Assembly: GCA_029202545.1 (NCBI GenBank)
Contig: CP119311.1
Location: 6,572,001 to 6,636,000, forward strand
DNA length: 64,000 nt
Direction of reading: 5' to 3'
DNA from: Candidatus Pseudobacter hemicellulosilyticus
GTDB lineage: Bacteria; Bacteroidota; Bacteroidia; Chitinophagales; Chitinophagaceae
The notes beneath the pieces were generated by a model. That model worked only from the letters and a program-made list of their open reading frames with translations, was not told where the DNA came from and did not search any database. Shown piece after piece: positions 7,535 through 16,309 of this stretch (positions within the stretch are counted from its first letter, which is position 1; each line of letters begins with the position of its first letter). The translations under genes and the position numbers were made by a program.

Positions 7535-8101
7535 TCACTCCAGCTCTTCGCTTCGCCGAAACCCAATACGGGAGCGGGTTTCAGCAGGAGGAGCTAAAAG
7601 CGCCTTTATTGCCTCAAAAACGGCCTGGATATCTTCCCCATGCTTTTGTATCTGGTGATCATGCTGCAGCAGCTTTTTCTCTATCTGCTCCAGCTTTACA
7701 AAGATATCCTTATGCGTTAGCAACATCTCCCGCATGCGGCTGAACACCCTGACAATCTGTATGTTAACTGCTATTGCCTTTTCACTGTTCAGGATGCAGG
7801 ATAACATAGTTACTCCCTGTTCGGTAAAGCAAAAAGGCGCGTAGCGCAACCCTTTCCTATCTTGTTTGGAGATCACAATTTGTGATCTCCAATTTTCGAA
7901 CTCAGTTCCTGTCATTTCAAACATAAAGTCTTCCGGGAAACGGTTCAGGTTCCGACGAACAGCCTGTTTAAGCGTCCGGGTCTCCACTCCGTACATTTCC
8001 GCAAGATCCCGGTCGATCATTATCTTCTGACCCCGCACAATAAAAATCCTGTTTATAATGGTCTCTTCCCGGATAACCGGCAAAGATGAACTTTTTGGCA
8101 T
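7535..8101 (-). CDS. ORF6N-domain (KilA-N-associated) DNA-binding protein
   Basis: This 188-residue protein has an ORF6N domain at about residues 8-100, recognised from the motif order: the IFIVRGQKIMIDRDLAEMY start, RFPEDFMFEM, WRSQIVISK and the FCFTEQGVTMLS end. The C-terminal part (about 125-165) is charged and likely coiled coil. ORF6N domains occur in phage and mobile-element proteins and are thought to bind DNA. No phage genes surround it, so it is probably a stand-alone regulator. The codons for NWRSQIVIS contain a 27-bp palindrome that is also found beyond the gene end. A TATCTTTA box lies just upstream of the start. Confidence 0.9.
   Translation of the reverse strand: MPKSSSLPVIREETIINRIFIVRGQKIMIDRDLAEMYGVETRTLKQAVRRNLNRFPEDFMFEMTGTEFENWRSQIVISKQDRKGLRYAPFCFTEQGVTMLSCILNSEKAIAVNIQIVRVFSRMREMLLTHKDIFVKLEQIEKKLLQHDHQIQKHGEDIQAVFEAIKALLAPPAETRSRIGFRRSEELE
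7866..7892. repeat. 27-nt palindrome B inside ORF6N gene
   Basis: This perfect palindrome, TTGGAGATCACAA - T - TTGTGATCTCCAA, lies within the ORF6N coding sequence, where it encodes the conserved WRSQIV segment. Palindrome A at 7465-7499 contains the same core with one base change. It is either an operator read through the coding sequence or a recombination footprint. Confidence 0.85.
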
Positions 8102-8207
8102 ATTGGTTACTGTTAGTAATAAAGATAAAAATATTTATCAGATAACCCGATAAACTTTTATGCCGTATCGGCTGGGACCAGCAGTTATCAAAACAGAATC
8201 AATAACA

Positions 8208-10682
8208 TTACTGATAATTCAGGAAGTAAATAAACCTCACCGTGAGTTCATTGCCATGCGGGGTGCCCAGCATCTGGCGCATATTGCTGGTATAGCCTTT
8301 GTAATCGGAGCCGGGGATCGCATATTCATAATCGGTACCCAGCCAGTTCTTCCAGCCAATGACCAGGCGGCTGCCGAGACGAAAATCCCAGGTATAAAAG
8401 ACATCGAGGTTGAAGGCATTGTAATTGATGTTGTGACTGGCGCGCACCTGGTTGAGACGCTCTATCCAGTACCCATCCGGCTTTACATTATAGAAATTGG
8501 TATTATGCATCCGGTTCCAGAAATGACGCGCCCGGAAACTGATGTTCATCCTTGGCGTGAAATTATAGATCCCACTCAGCACAGCCGTTACATCCGTGTA
8601 TTTACGGCGGGCCAGGATAGGCGCACCGGTACTTTCATCATTGATGAACGCATACCCGAACTGGCCGTTATCATATTGCCTGAAGAAATAGGCCGTCACA
8701 TTGAACCGGTCACTGAAACGATAGCGGAGAGAGATATCAAAACTATAGTAGGGGTCATTGGGCATGGGCGTTTCGGCGAAGCTGGCCGACCAGTTCAGCA
8801 GCAACCTCTTCCGGCTGTCCGTGCTGCCTGCAGCCATCACAGAGTAGTAGGGGATCTTTTTCACCCGCTGCCGCGGAGAGGCCAGCAGGTCTTCCGGCGT
8901 CTGCAATTCAAAATAATCATTGTACCACAATGGAGCGATATCAGTGCTTAGTTTCAGCTCCCAGAAATTGTGGAACATCCACTGCGCAAAACCTTCAAAC
9001 TTGGTCTTCTGGTAAGAAAAAGGTTCAAACAGGTAACTCTGTTCGGCCGACAGGCCATAGCGCTGGTTCAGGAAAGAGGGGGAGGCTTCAAAAATATTGT
9101 AGGAGATCTCTCCGCGGTTCACAAACTTATTGGGCACCGCCAGGTAGCCCAGGTCGTTGGGATCATACTTGGCCGATTGCAGTTCATTGCTGACATTGAA
9201 CTGCAGTTTACCGCTCACCTTACCCAGCTTCAGCAGATTGGCAAAACCATTGTAATCAGCGCTGGTATCACGGATGCTGCTGAACCGGGGTTGCAGGAGC
9301 AGACCGTACATATTCTTTTGATCGTAGAGCGCAATATCCAGCGCAGCCACATTGGCATCCCGTTCCCGTCCGCTGCGGAGAACATTGGTGTTGGTGAACG
9401 TTATATAGGAACGGTTCTTCAGGGCCTGATCCAGGACCAGTATATTGTAATTGGACAGGGGTTCCGAAATAATAGTAGAGTCTTTGCCTGTAGAACGCCG
9501 GCGTACCCTGGCCCTGGCCGGGGCGGTGATAGCGTTGAAAACCCCGATGCCAAGGTTATTCCGGGTCCTGCCGGAAAACTTCACCGCATTGTACAGGCGC
9601 GTCACGGAAGGATTGCTGATCACTTCCCAATCAGTCCCGCTCCGGAACTGGCTCTGGATAGTATGGTACTGCTCCGGCGTTTTGCCGATCCTCCGGGAAT
9701 AAAAGATCCCGGCCTTATTGAATAGCTCCGTGCCTTCGGTAAAGAAGGGGCGGTTCTCCCGGAACTGGATCTCGTAAGGGGTGATATTATTGACCACATT
9801 GTCGGAGATCACCTGGCCAAAATCCGGGATAAGCGTAGCGTCCAGGGTAAAGCTTTCGCTGATACCGTATTTCACGTCCATCCCACCGCTGCGCAGGGTT
9901 TCATAACTGTCCTGCTCGTCAATAAGTGGTGTTTCCCGGTAGCCGCCACTGACATAAGGAGAAAAGCTCAGGCGCAGGGGTGGCTCAATATCTGCCAGTC
10001 CGCCCAGGTTGCCAAACTGGTTCACCAGTCCTCCGATGGTGGGGTTGATGGGATTCCAGCAGCTGGTTTCATTCTGTCGCCTGTTAAAGCGCAGGAACTG
10101 GATACCCCATTGCTGTTGCTGCAGGTGGGCAAAGCGGATGGCAAAATAGGGGATCTTGATCTCCACTACCCAGCCATCATCCCGAAAGCCCACTTTACTG
10201 TCCCATACCGCATCCCAGGTAAGATCACCATAGACACCGGCGGCGGGCGTAACGGTTGGCGATACCCGGGCGTCACTTTGCACGTTTCGGGCGGTGACCA
10301 GGAACTGAAAGGCGTTCTGCCGGTCCTGGTAGGTATCAAGAAAAACGGAGAAAAAATCTACGTCGGCATTCTGTTCACTGTCACGGGCGGTGAACTGCCG
10401 GCGTACCTGTGCAGGATTGTCATAAAGGTAAGCACCTATATATATAGCGGTATTGTCATACAGGATCCGTACTTCTGTCCGGGACCCGGCAGGTTGGCCA
10501 AAAACGGGGCTATAGGTAATAAAATCAGTGGCCACAGGGGCCAGTTGCCAGTCAGCTTCATCCAGATTGCCATCAATACGCACTACACCGGTTCTTTTTG
10601 CTGCAAATGTGGACTTCAACTGGGCATTAGCCGATATGCCCGCACAACAAAGAATTATTATTGCAGTTAGTGCTCTACCCAT
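8208..10682 (-). CDS. DUF5916 outer-membrane protein with CBM9-like N-terminus
   Basis: This 824-residue secreted protein has a signal peptide (cleaved near SANAQ). A family-9 carbohydrate-binding-like beta-sandwich at about residues 30-210 begins with IDGNLDEADW and includes VFLDTYQDRQNAF. A DUF5916 region to the C-terminus is rich in alternating hydrophobic strands typical of an outer-membrane barrel and ends in aromatic-rich YFLNYQ. The substrate is unknown; family members occur widely in Bacteroidota beside peptidases or glycan genes. The gene appears to be monocistronic. A box matching TATTTTTG on the minus strand (10697-10704) lies 14 bp before the start, and an inverted CCGAA/TTCGG pair lies further upstream. 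Confidence 0.88.
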   Translation of the reverse strand: MGRALTAIIILCCAGISANAQLKSTFAAKRTGVVRIDGNLDEADWQLAPVATDFITYSPVFGQPAGSRTEVRILYDNTAIYIGAYLYDNPAQVRRQFTARDSEQNADVDFFSVFLDTYQDRQNAFQFLVTARNVQSDARVSPTVTPAAGVYGDLTWDAVWDSKVGFRDDGWVVEIKIPYFAIRFAHLQQQQWGIQFLRFNRRQNETSCWNPINPTIGGLVNQFGNLGGLADIEPPLRLSFSPYVSGGYRETPLIDEQDSYETLRSGGMDVKYGISESFTLDATLIPDFGQVISDNVVNNITPYEIQFRENRPFFTEGTELFNKAGIFYSRRIGKTPEQYHTIQSQFRSGTDWEVISNPSVTRLYNAVKFSGRTRNNLGIGVFNAITAPARARVRRRSTGKDSTIISEPLSNYNILVLDQALKNRSYITFTNTNVLRSGRERDANVAALDIALYDQKNMYGLLLQPRFSSIRDTSADYNGFANLLKLGKVSGKLQFNVSNELQSAKYDPNDLGYLAVPNKFVNRGEISYNIFEASPSFLNQRYGLSAEQSYLFEPFSYQKTKFEGFAQWMFHNFWELKLSTDIAPLWYNDYFELQTPEDLLASPRQRVKKIPYYSVMAAGSTDSRKRLLLNWSASFAETPMPNDPYYSFDISLRYRFSDRFNVTAYFFRQYDNGQFGYAFINDESTGAPILARRKYTDVTAVLSGIYNFTPRMNISFRARHFWNRMHNTNFYNVKPDGYWIERLNQVRASHNINYNAFNLDVFYTWDFRLGSRLVIGWKNWLGTDYEYAIPGSDYKGYTSNMRQMLGTPHGNELTVRFIYFLNYQ

Positions 10683-10814
10683 CTCGTTGGAAGATACAAA
10701 AATAACCGAATTTATTTTTCGGAAATAATAACAGTCACCAATATTTGTATATTTCCTTCAGGTGGTACAGCAGTAAGCCCTGAAATGTCAGTCAGGAGAC
10801 GATTTGAGCGGATA

Positions 10815-11564
10815 TCAGTTGATCTTTTTCTTCAATGTGGACACCTGTTCCTGCAGGTTGCTTACCAGGCTTGCCAGCTGGTTCACATCCCATCTCGGTT
10901 GTACATTGGTCTTACTCATGATCAATGTCGCCTTCCACAATTCAATCACATCTTCAGCGTTGATATTATAAGGCTGATAGACCGGGTTATCGCTGATAAG
11001 GGTGTATTTGTTTTTAGCGCGATTGCTTCTCATCACCCTTTTATAAACGATCCCTTCATTCCGGGAGATCACAATATAGGTATTGTTGGTCTTCAGATCC
11101 TCTACATCTTCCACCCGCTCGCCCACTATGACAGAACCGCTGGGGGTAGGCAGCATGGAATCCCCTACAATCTCAAACGCACGGTAATGGCCGGGAGCCA
11201 GCATCGGTAAGGTAAAGGTGTTCAGTTCATCAATGAATTCCGGATCGGCATACCCAGCCAGGTAACCGGCTGCCGCTTTTACCGGGACAAACTGGATCTC
11301 ATTGGTGCCGGATGCCAGTTTCTGCGCACGGCGTTTGGCCAGGTAATTGCCCCGGGTATCGCCCAGGTCTTTAAGCAGCAGTTCATCCAGGGAAAGTTTG
11401 TACAGTTCGCTGATGATTTCCAGCACATCAATACGGGGTTCTGCCCTTTCTTCCTCATAGGCGCCCAGCAGGGATCTTTTGATGCCCAGTTTGGCAGCAA
11501 ATTCCTCCTGGGTCCATCCGCGCAGCTTGCGCAGGTATTTGAGATTTTTACCGGCGAGAGACAT
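10815..11564 (-). CDS. XRE-type repressor with S24 (LexA/CI-like) peptidase domain
   Basis: This 249-residue regulator has an N-terminal Cro/C1 helix-turn-helix (about 5-62), with GWTQEEFAAKLGIKRSLLGAYE as the DNA-reading helices. The S24-type domain (about 90-215) shows the catalytic serine in GDSMLP (Ser136) and lysine in VYKRV (Lys175). An Ala-Gly pair in KAAAGYLAGY (99-100) resembles the self-cleavage site of LexA-like proteins. The C-terminus ends in a short coiled coil. It may be a stress-responsive repressor inactivated by autocleavage; that role is inferred. TTAGCGCTAA and repeated GCTAATA lie right before its start. Confidence 0.92.
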   Translation of the reverse strand: MSLAGKNLKYLRKLRGWTQEEFAAKLGIKRSLLGAYEEERAEPRIDVLEIISELYKLSLDELLLKDLGDTRGNYLAKRRAQKLASGTNEIQFVPVKAAAGYLAGYADPEFIDELNTFTLPMLAPGHYRAFEIVGDSMLPTPSGSVIVGERVEDVEDLKTNNTYIVISRNEGIVYKRVMRSNRAKNKYTLISDNPVYQPYNINAEDVIELWKATLIMSKTNVQPRWDVNQLASLVSNLQEQVSTLKKKIN

Positions 11565-11567
11565 AGG

Positions 11568-11588
11568 CTAATAAATTTAGCGCTAATA
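11568..11588 (-). promoter_or_regulatory. Possible operator of the S24/XRE repressor
   Basis: The 10-bp palindrome TTAGCGCTAA (11577-11586) lies about 13 bp before the repressor start. GCTAATA occurs twice (11568-11574 and 11582-11588), 14 bp apart. The position suits negative autoregulation, but no independent evidence is available. Confidence 0.35.
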
Positions 11589-11984
11589 TACTAAGAATTT
11601 TACCAATCTATCCCAAATCCCTGTTTAAATTCAATAAATTTTGTGCATTATTCAATCATTGCCCAATTAAATCCGGGCTATTTCCCGTCATCCTGGCCTG
11701 CCAACCGGCCGCAAATTTTACGCTTCTACGCAAAAACACCTAACAACCTGAGGATGAACCAGCAGCACCCGGCCTGAAATAGCGCTGATCCCACCTCTTT
11801 TTTGTACCTTTGGCATCCTGTCAAATTGGCTCGTTATCATAGATAGCATTCTTTTTGACTGTATAATCCGGTTTTGCCAGCACCAACGCCGTTTTTTGTT
11901 GCCCAGAAGAACCCGTGCGCAGCGGCTGTAGCGTCAGGCAGACCGTTTTTTAATTGGTAAACATTCTAAACAATCCGGAATATC
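11589..11984. other. Divergent intergenic region between XRE repressor and secA
   Basis: About 400 bp without a credible gene separate the divergent repressor and secA starts. A TACCTTTG box (11805-11812) on the plus strand is the best secA promoter candidate, but no TTTG was seen at the expected -33 position. It would imply a leader of about 170 nt. No tRNA or clear riboswitch was recognised. An unrecognised secA regulatory leader remains possible. Confidence 0.4.
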
Positions 11985-14900
11985 ATGTTAGGCTTTATTT
12001 CGAAAATCTTTGGAGGCAGCAAGTCTGAAAAGGACATTAAGTCCGTTCTACCCATCGTGGAGAAGATCAACCAGCACTTTGCCACTTACCAGTCCCTTTC
12101 CAACGACGCGTTGAGAGGCAAGACCAACGAATTCAGACAACGTATCCAGGAACATCTGCAGGCTATTGACGACCAGATCAGCTCCCTTAACAAGGAAGCC
12201 GAAGCGCTGCCTTTCAGTGATATCACCGGCAAGGACGCTATCTACCAGGAAGTGGACAAACTGGCTAAGGACCGCGACAAACAGCTGGAAGAGATCCTGA
12301 AGGAAATACTGCCCGAAGCCTTCGCCGTAGTCAAGGAAACAGCCCGCCGCTTCAAGGAAAATGAAGTGGTGACCGCTACCGCTACCCAGCACGACCGCGA
12401 CCTCAGCGTGAAAAGAGCCCATGTGACCATCAATGGCGATCAGGTATCCTATACCAATTCCTGGACGGCCGGCGGTAACGTGGTTACCTGGAACATGGTA
12501 CACTATGACGTTCAGCTGATCGGCGGCTCCGTTCTCCACACCGGTAAGATCTCCGAAATGGCCACCGGTGAAGGTAAGACCCTGGTGTCTACCCTCCCCG
12601 CCTACCTCAACGCACTGGCCGGTCACGGCGTTCACATCGTAACGGTGAACGACTACCTCGCCAAACGGGACTCCGAATGGAACGGCCCCCTCTTTGAATG
12701 GCTCGGTCTGGTCGTAGACTGTATCGATAAACACCAGCCCAACAGCGCCGACAGGAGAAAAGCCTACCAGGCCGATATCACCTACGGCACCAATAATGAA
12801 TTTGGTTTCGATTACCTCCGCGATAACATGGTCCATACCCCGGAAGAAATGGTGCAGCGTAAACACCATTTCGCCATGGTGGATGAGGTGGATAGCGTAC
12901 TGGTGGATGACGCCCGTACCCCGCTTATCATCTCCGGCCCCGTTCCCAAAGGCGATGAACAACAATACCATCTCCTGAAGAACCGGGTACAGTTCCTGGT
13001 GGAAGAACAGAAAAAAGTGACCAATAAATACCTCAACGAAGCCAAAAAGTTATTTGGCGAAGGCGAGGATGATCCCAAGACCGGTGGCCTGGCGCTGATG
13101 CGTGCTTACCGCGGTCTGCCCAAGAACAGCGCGCTGATCAAGTTCCTCAGTGAACCCGGCATCCGCGTTAAACTGCAGAAATCTGAGAACTACTACCTGG
13201 CCGACCAGCAAAAGCAAATGCCCACCGTTGACCAGGAACTGTTTTTCCATATTGACGAAAAGAACAACCAGGTTGACCTCACCGATAAAGGCATCCAGGC
13301 CATCACCCGCTCCGGGGAAGACCCTGAATTCTTTGTACTGCCCGATATCGGCATCACACTGGCGGAAATTGACCGCAGCGAACTGGACCCCGAAGTAAAA
13401 CTCCAGCAGAAAGAAGCTGTCCTCAACGATTATACCATCAAAGCCGACCGCATCCATACCGTTCAGCAGTTGCTGAAAGCCTATACCCTGTTCGATAAGG
13501 ACGTGGAATACGTGGTCATGGACGGCCAGGTGAAGATCGTGGATGAGCAGACAGGTCGTATCCTGGATGGACGCCGCTATAGCGACGGTCTGCACCAGGC
13601 CATTGAAGCGAAAGAAGATGTGAAGATCGAAGCCGCCACCCAGACCTACGCCACCATCACCCTCCAGAACTATTTCAGGATGTACCATAAGCTGGCCGGT
13701 ATGACCGGTACCGCTATCACCGAAGCCGGTGAGTTCTGGGATATCTACAAACTGGATGTGGTGACCATCCCCACCAACGTTAAAGCTATCCGTAAAGACC
13801 AAGAGGACCTGGTATATAAAACTAAACGCGAGAAGTATAAAGCCGTTATTGACGAGATTGAACAGCTGCGCAATGCCGGTCGCCCGGTACTGGTAGGCAC
13901 CACTTCCGTGGAAGTGAGTGAGCTGCTCAGTAAAATGCTCAGCGGTAAAAAGATCCCGCACAACGTACTCAACGCCAAACAGCACGCCCGTGAAGCCCAG
14001 GTGGTAGCGGAAGCCGGTCTGGCAGGCGCCGTGACCATTGCCACCAACATGGCCGGCCGGGGTACGGATATCAAGCTGGGAACCGGTGTTAAAGAAGCCG
14101 GCGGTCTGGCTATTATCGGTACAGAACGCCACGAGTCCCGCCGGGTAGACCGTCAGCTCCGTGGCCGCGCCGGTCGTCAGGGCGACCCCGGCACTACCCA
14201 GTTCTATGTATCCCTGGAAGATGAACTGATGCGCCTCTTCGGCAGCGAAAGGATCGCCAGCATCATGGACCGCTTCGGTTATAAAGAAGGCGAAGTGATC
14301 CAGCACAGCATGGTGACCCGCAGCATTGAAAGAGCCCAGAAGAAAGTAGAAGAAAATAACTTCGGCATCCGGAAACGACTGTTGGAATATGACGACGTGA
14401 TGAACAAACAGCGGAACGTGATCTACAAAAAACGGAACCACGCCCTGTTTGGTGATCGCCTGGCCCTGGATCTTGATAACGCCTTTTACATTGTAGCCGA
14501 AGGACTGGTAAACTCTTTCCTGGAGCAACGCGATTACGAAGGCTTCAAAATGGGCGCTATCCTCAACTTCGGTATCGACAGCGCCATCACTGCTGAAGAG
14601 TTCGACAAAGGCAATGCGAACGACCTCTCCGAAAAACTCTACCAGGAAGCCACTACCCGCTACCAGCGCAAGATCGGCGACCTGCAGACACAAGCTGTTC
14701 CCGTATTCCGCAATATCCGCGAAACACAGGGCAACCATATTGAGAATGTAGTAGTTCCCTTCACCGACGGCAAGAAAGGCCTGCAGGTGCTGGCCAACCT
14801 GGACCGCACCGTCAGCACAGAAGGTCGCGAGCTCAGCAACGCCCTGGAAAGGCAGATCACCCTGGCCATCATTGATGATGCCTGGAAAGAACATCTCCGT

Positions 14901-15320
14901 TCTATGGACGACCTGAAGCAAAGCGTACAGACCGCCTACCTGGAACAGAAAGACCCGCTGGTGATCTATAAGATCACTGCCTTTGATCTGTTCAAGCGGA
15001 TGGACAGCGAGGTGAACAAAGATATCATCGGCTTCCTCAGCCATGCCAGCATTCCCATTGAGCAGAATCCCAGCGCCCCCGCACAGATCCGCGAAGGCCG
15101 CGAGCAGAAGACCGATATGAGCCGCATGCGCGCCAATAAGGAAGAAGTGGACGCCCGTGGCGATGATTATGCAGCTAACGAGAACGATTATTTTGATCCT
15201 TCCGGTAGCGGCGTAAAACAGGAACCTGTAAAAGTAGGTCCCAAGATCGGCCGCAACGATCCCTGTCCCTGTGGCAGCGGCAAGAAGTTCAAGAACTGTC
15301 ACGGAAAAGACGCCGTATAA
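11985..15320 (+). CDS. secA: Preprotein translocase ATPase SecA
   Basis: SecA drives ATP-dependent export of unfolded proteins through SecYEG. This 1111-residue protein has the Bacteroidota-size motor: Walker A MATGEGKTL near residue 195, DEVDSVLVDDARTPL as the DEAD-box Walker B segment, the preprotein-binding domain, and the second RecA domain with TNMAGRGTDIKLG and RQLRGRAGRQGDPG. The helical wing and scaffold are followed by a variable linker and the zinc-binding SEC-C tail PCPCGSGKKFKNCHG. The ATG at 11985 gives the usual MLGFISKIFGG start. It is monocistronic and ends at a strong terminator. Confidence 0.98.
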   Translation: MLGFISKIFGGSKSEKDIKSVLPIVEKINQHFATYQSLSNDALRGKTNEFRQRIQEHLQAIDDQISSLNKEAEALPFSDITGKDAIYQEVDKLAKDRDKQLEEILKEILPEAFAVVKETARRFKENEVVTATATQHDRDLSVKRAHVTINGDQVSYTNSWTAGGNVVTWNMVHYDVQLIGGSVLHTGKISEMATGEGKTLVSTLPAYLNALAGHGVHIVTVNDYLAKRDSEWNGPLFEWLGLVVDCIDKHQPNSADRRKAYQADITYGTNNEFGFDYLRDNMVHTPEEMVQRKHHFAMVDEVDSVLVDDARTPLIISGPVPKGDEQQYHLLKNRVQFLVEEQKKVTNKYLNEAKKLFGEGEDDPKTGGLALMRAYRGLPKNSALIKFLSEPGIRVKLQKSENYYLADQQKQMPTVDQELFFHIDEKNNQVDLTDKGIQAITRSGEDPEFFVLPDIGITLAEIDRSELDPEVKLQQKEAVLNDYTIKADRIHTVQQLLKAYTLFDKDVEYVVMDGQVKIVDEQTGRILDGRRYSDGLHQAIEAKEDVKIEAATQTYATITLQNYFRMYHKLAGMTGTAITEAGEFWDIYKLDVVTIPTNVKAIRKDQEDLVYKTKREKYKAVIDEIEQLRNAGRPVLVGTTSVEVSELLSKMLSGKKIPHNVLNAKQHAREAQVVAEAGLAGAVTIATNMAGRGTDIKLGTGVKEAGGLAIIGTERHESRRVDRQLRGRAGRQGDPGTTQFYVSLEDELMRLFGSERIASIMDRFGYKEGEVIQHSMVTRSIERAQKKVEENNFGIRKRLLEYDDVMNKQRNVIYKKRNHALFGDRLALDLDNAFYIVAEGLVNSFLEQRDYEGFKMGAILNFGIDSAITAEEFDKGNANDLSEKLYQEATTRYQRKIGDLQTQAVPVFRNIRETQGNHIENVVVPFTDGKKGLQVLANLDRTVSTEGRELSNALERQITLAIIDDAWKEHLRSMDDLKQSVQTAYLEQKDPLVIYKITAFDLFKRMDSEVNKDIIGFLSHASIPIEQNPSAPAQIREGREQKTDMSRMRANKEEVDARGDDYAANENDYFDPSGSGVKQEPVKVGPKIGRNDPCPCGSGKKFKNCHGKDAV

Positions 15321-15344
15321 GCGATTTCCGTAAAGGATAAAATA

Positions 15345-15376
15345 AAAAATCCCGGCTGGTAGCAGCCGGGATTTTT
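15345..15376. terminator. Bidirectional intrinsic terminator after secA
   Basis: The stem AAAAATCCCGGCTG pairs with CAGCCGGGATTTTT around a GTAG loop. It is flanked by A- and T-rich runs, so it can serve both secA on the plus strand and the small toxin-partner gene on the minus strand. Confidence 0.9.
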
Positions 15377-15399
15377 ATTTATTCAGTTTATCCTTGTAA

Positions 15400-15591
15400 T
15401 TATTGCTGTTGCATTTTTTTAAGCAGCTCTTCTGCATCCACTTCCTTAAAATTGCCTTCATTATCACCTATCACCAATGACTCACCATTAGCTGCACTTT
15501 TCTCCACAAGCTTTTTTACAGCCTTCCTGATGCCTTCTAAAATTCGATCTGGCATACCGGGGTCATCGGTTATATCATTTTTTATGTACAT
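15400..15591 (-). CDS. Small protein overlapping the zeta-like kinase; candidate antitoxin
   Basis: This 63-residue soluble, highly charged protein (ends EELLKKMQQQ) has a helix (about 14-34), a short SLVIGDNEGNFKEV hairpin and a final helix. Its ATG lies inside the last codons of the upstream zeta-like gene, giving a 17-bp overlap and likely translational coupling. Small proteins with a comparable helix plus 'value/next-residue' hairpin often accompany zeta-type genes in Bacteroidota; that comparison is from memory. An antitoxin role is inferred from this arrangement only. It ends just before the shared secA terminator. Confidence 0.65.
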   Translation of the reverse strand: MYIKNDITDDPGMPDRILEGIRKAVKKLVEKSAANGESLVIGDNEGNFKEVDAEELLKKMQQQ

Positions 15592-16159
15592 TACTTTGCG
15601 TTAGGATCGTTTTCCAAATATCGGTATTAATTACGACAGTATCCTTGCCTATTTCAGCCTTTGCAATAGCTTCAGGATACTCCTTCACATTATTAACAAC
15701 CAAGCAGTTATCACAAACAGGAAGATATAACTTGACCAAATTTTCAATGCCCCGGTAATATCTGCGCCTTACAATGTCAGCGGGAATATTGTGCCCACCT
15801 GACTTTACCCTTTTTTCCACCCTGACCAGCGCCATTTCTGGAGAACTTAGCCAGAAAAACAATAATGTAACCCTGTATCCCTTTTCCTTGGCCCTTCGAA
15901 TAAGAACAACATAACTCCTCGTAGCCAACGTAGTCTCAAACGCAAAATCCGCGCCTTCTTCCATCAACTGATCAATTCTTTTAAGCATGATCCTGCCCGC
16001 CTCAAAAGCTACGCTTTCCGGATTAAAAGGAGATAACCCGGCAGCAATGCTATCCGCATTCACAAATTCCTTGCAATGCAGAATTTCGGGAAGAATAGTA
16101 TAACTGGCAGTAGTCTTACCGGCGCCATTACATCCTGCTATGATAAATAAATTTGGCAT
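15575..16159 (-). CDS. Zeta-toxin-family P-loop kinase
   Basis: This 194-residue P-loop protein is of the zeta toxin family. Such kinases phosphorylate UDP-N-acetylglucosamine in toxin-antitoxin systems, though many homologues have other or unknown roles. Walker A GCNGAGKTT is at 9-17, NADSIA at 34-39 corresponds to the catalytic acidic site, and FETTLATRSY (74-83) is a conserved substrate-binding segment. I chose the ATG at 16159; a longer frame would begin at 16240 with a hydrophobic stretch not typical of the family. It overlaps the downstream 63-residue gene. No classical epsilon antitoxin gene is upstream. Confidence 0.85.
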   Translation of the reverse strand: MPNLFIIAGCNGAGKTTASYTILPEILHCKEFVNADSIAAGLSPFNPESVAFEAGRIMLKRIDQLMEEGADFAFETTLATRSYVVLIRRAKEKGYRVTLLFFWLSSPEMALVRVEKRVKSGGHNIPADIVRRRYYRGIENLVKLYLPVCDNCLVVNNVKEYPEAIAKAEIGKDTVVINTDIWKTILTQSNVHKK

Positions 16160-16257
16160 TGCTCCGCTAATATAGCTGATCTGTACAAAACATGAAAAAG
16201 CAATTAGCAATAGTACATTTTCCAGGGAAATGCTATGCAACGCTGGAATCTTTTATA

Positions 16258-16299
16258 TAAACAGGATCGGCGCACCAATTGGTGCGCCGATCCTGTTTA
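16258..16299. repeat. Perfect 42-nt palindrome after the amidohydrolase operon
   Basis: The arms are 21 bases each with no loop and no mismatch; the core reads GGCGCACCAATTGGTGCGCC. It lies 11 bp after the minus-strand amidohydrolase stop and about 100 bp upstream of the zeta-like start. It may terminate the amidohydrolase transcript, but neither strand has a proper T-run after it. A protein-binding site ahead of the toxin gene is an alternative. Confidence 0.85.
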
Positions 16300-16309
16300 G
16301 CATTTTCCC

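Noticed and set aside
13050..15302. 750-residue reading frame antisense to secA
   Set aside because: It lies wholly opposite secA, whose motifs are certain; the antisense protein has no family resemblance and is a result of secA codon use.
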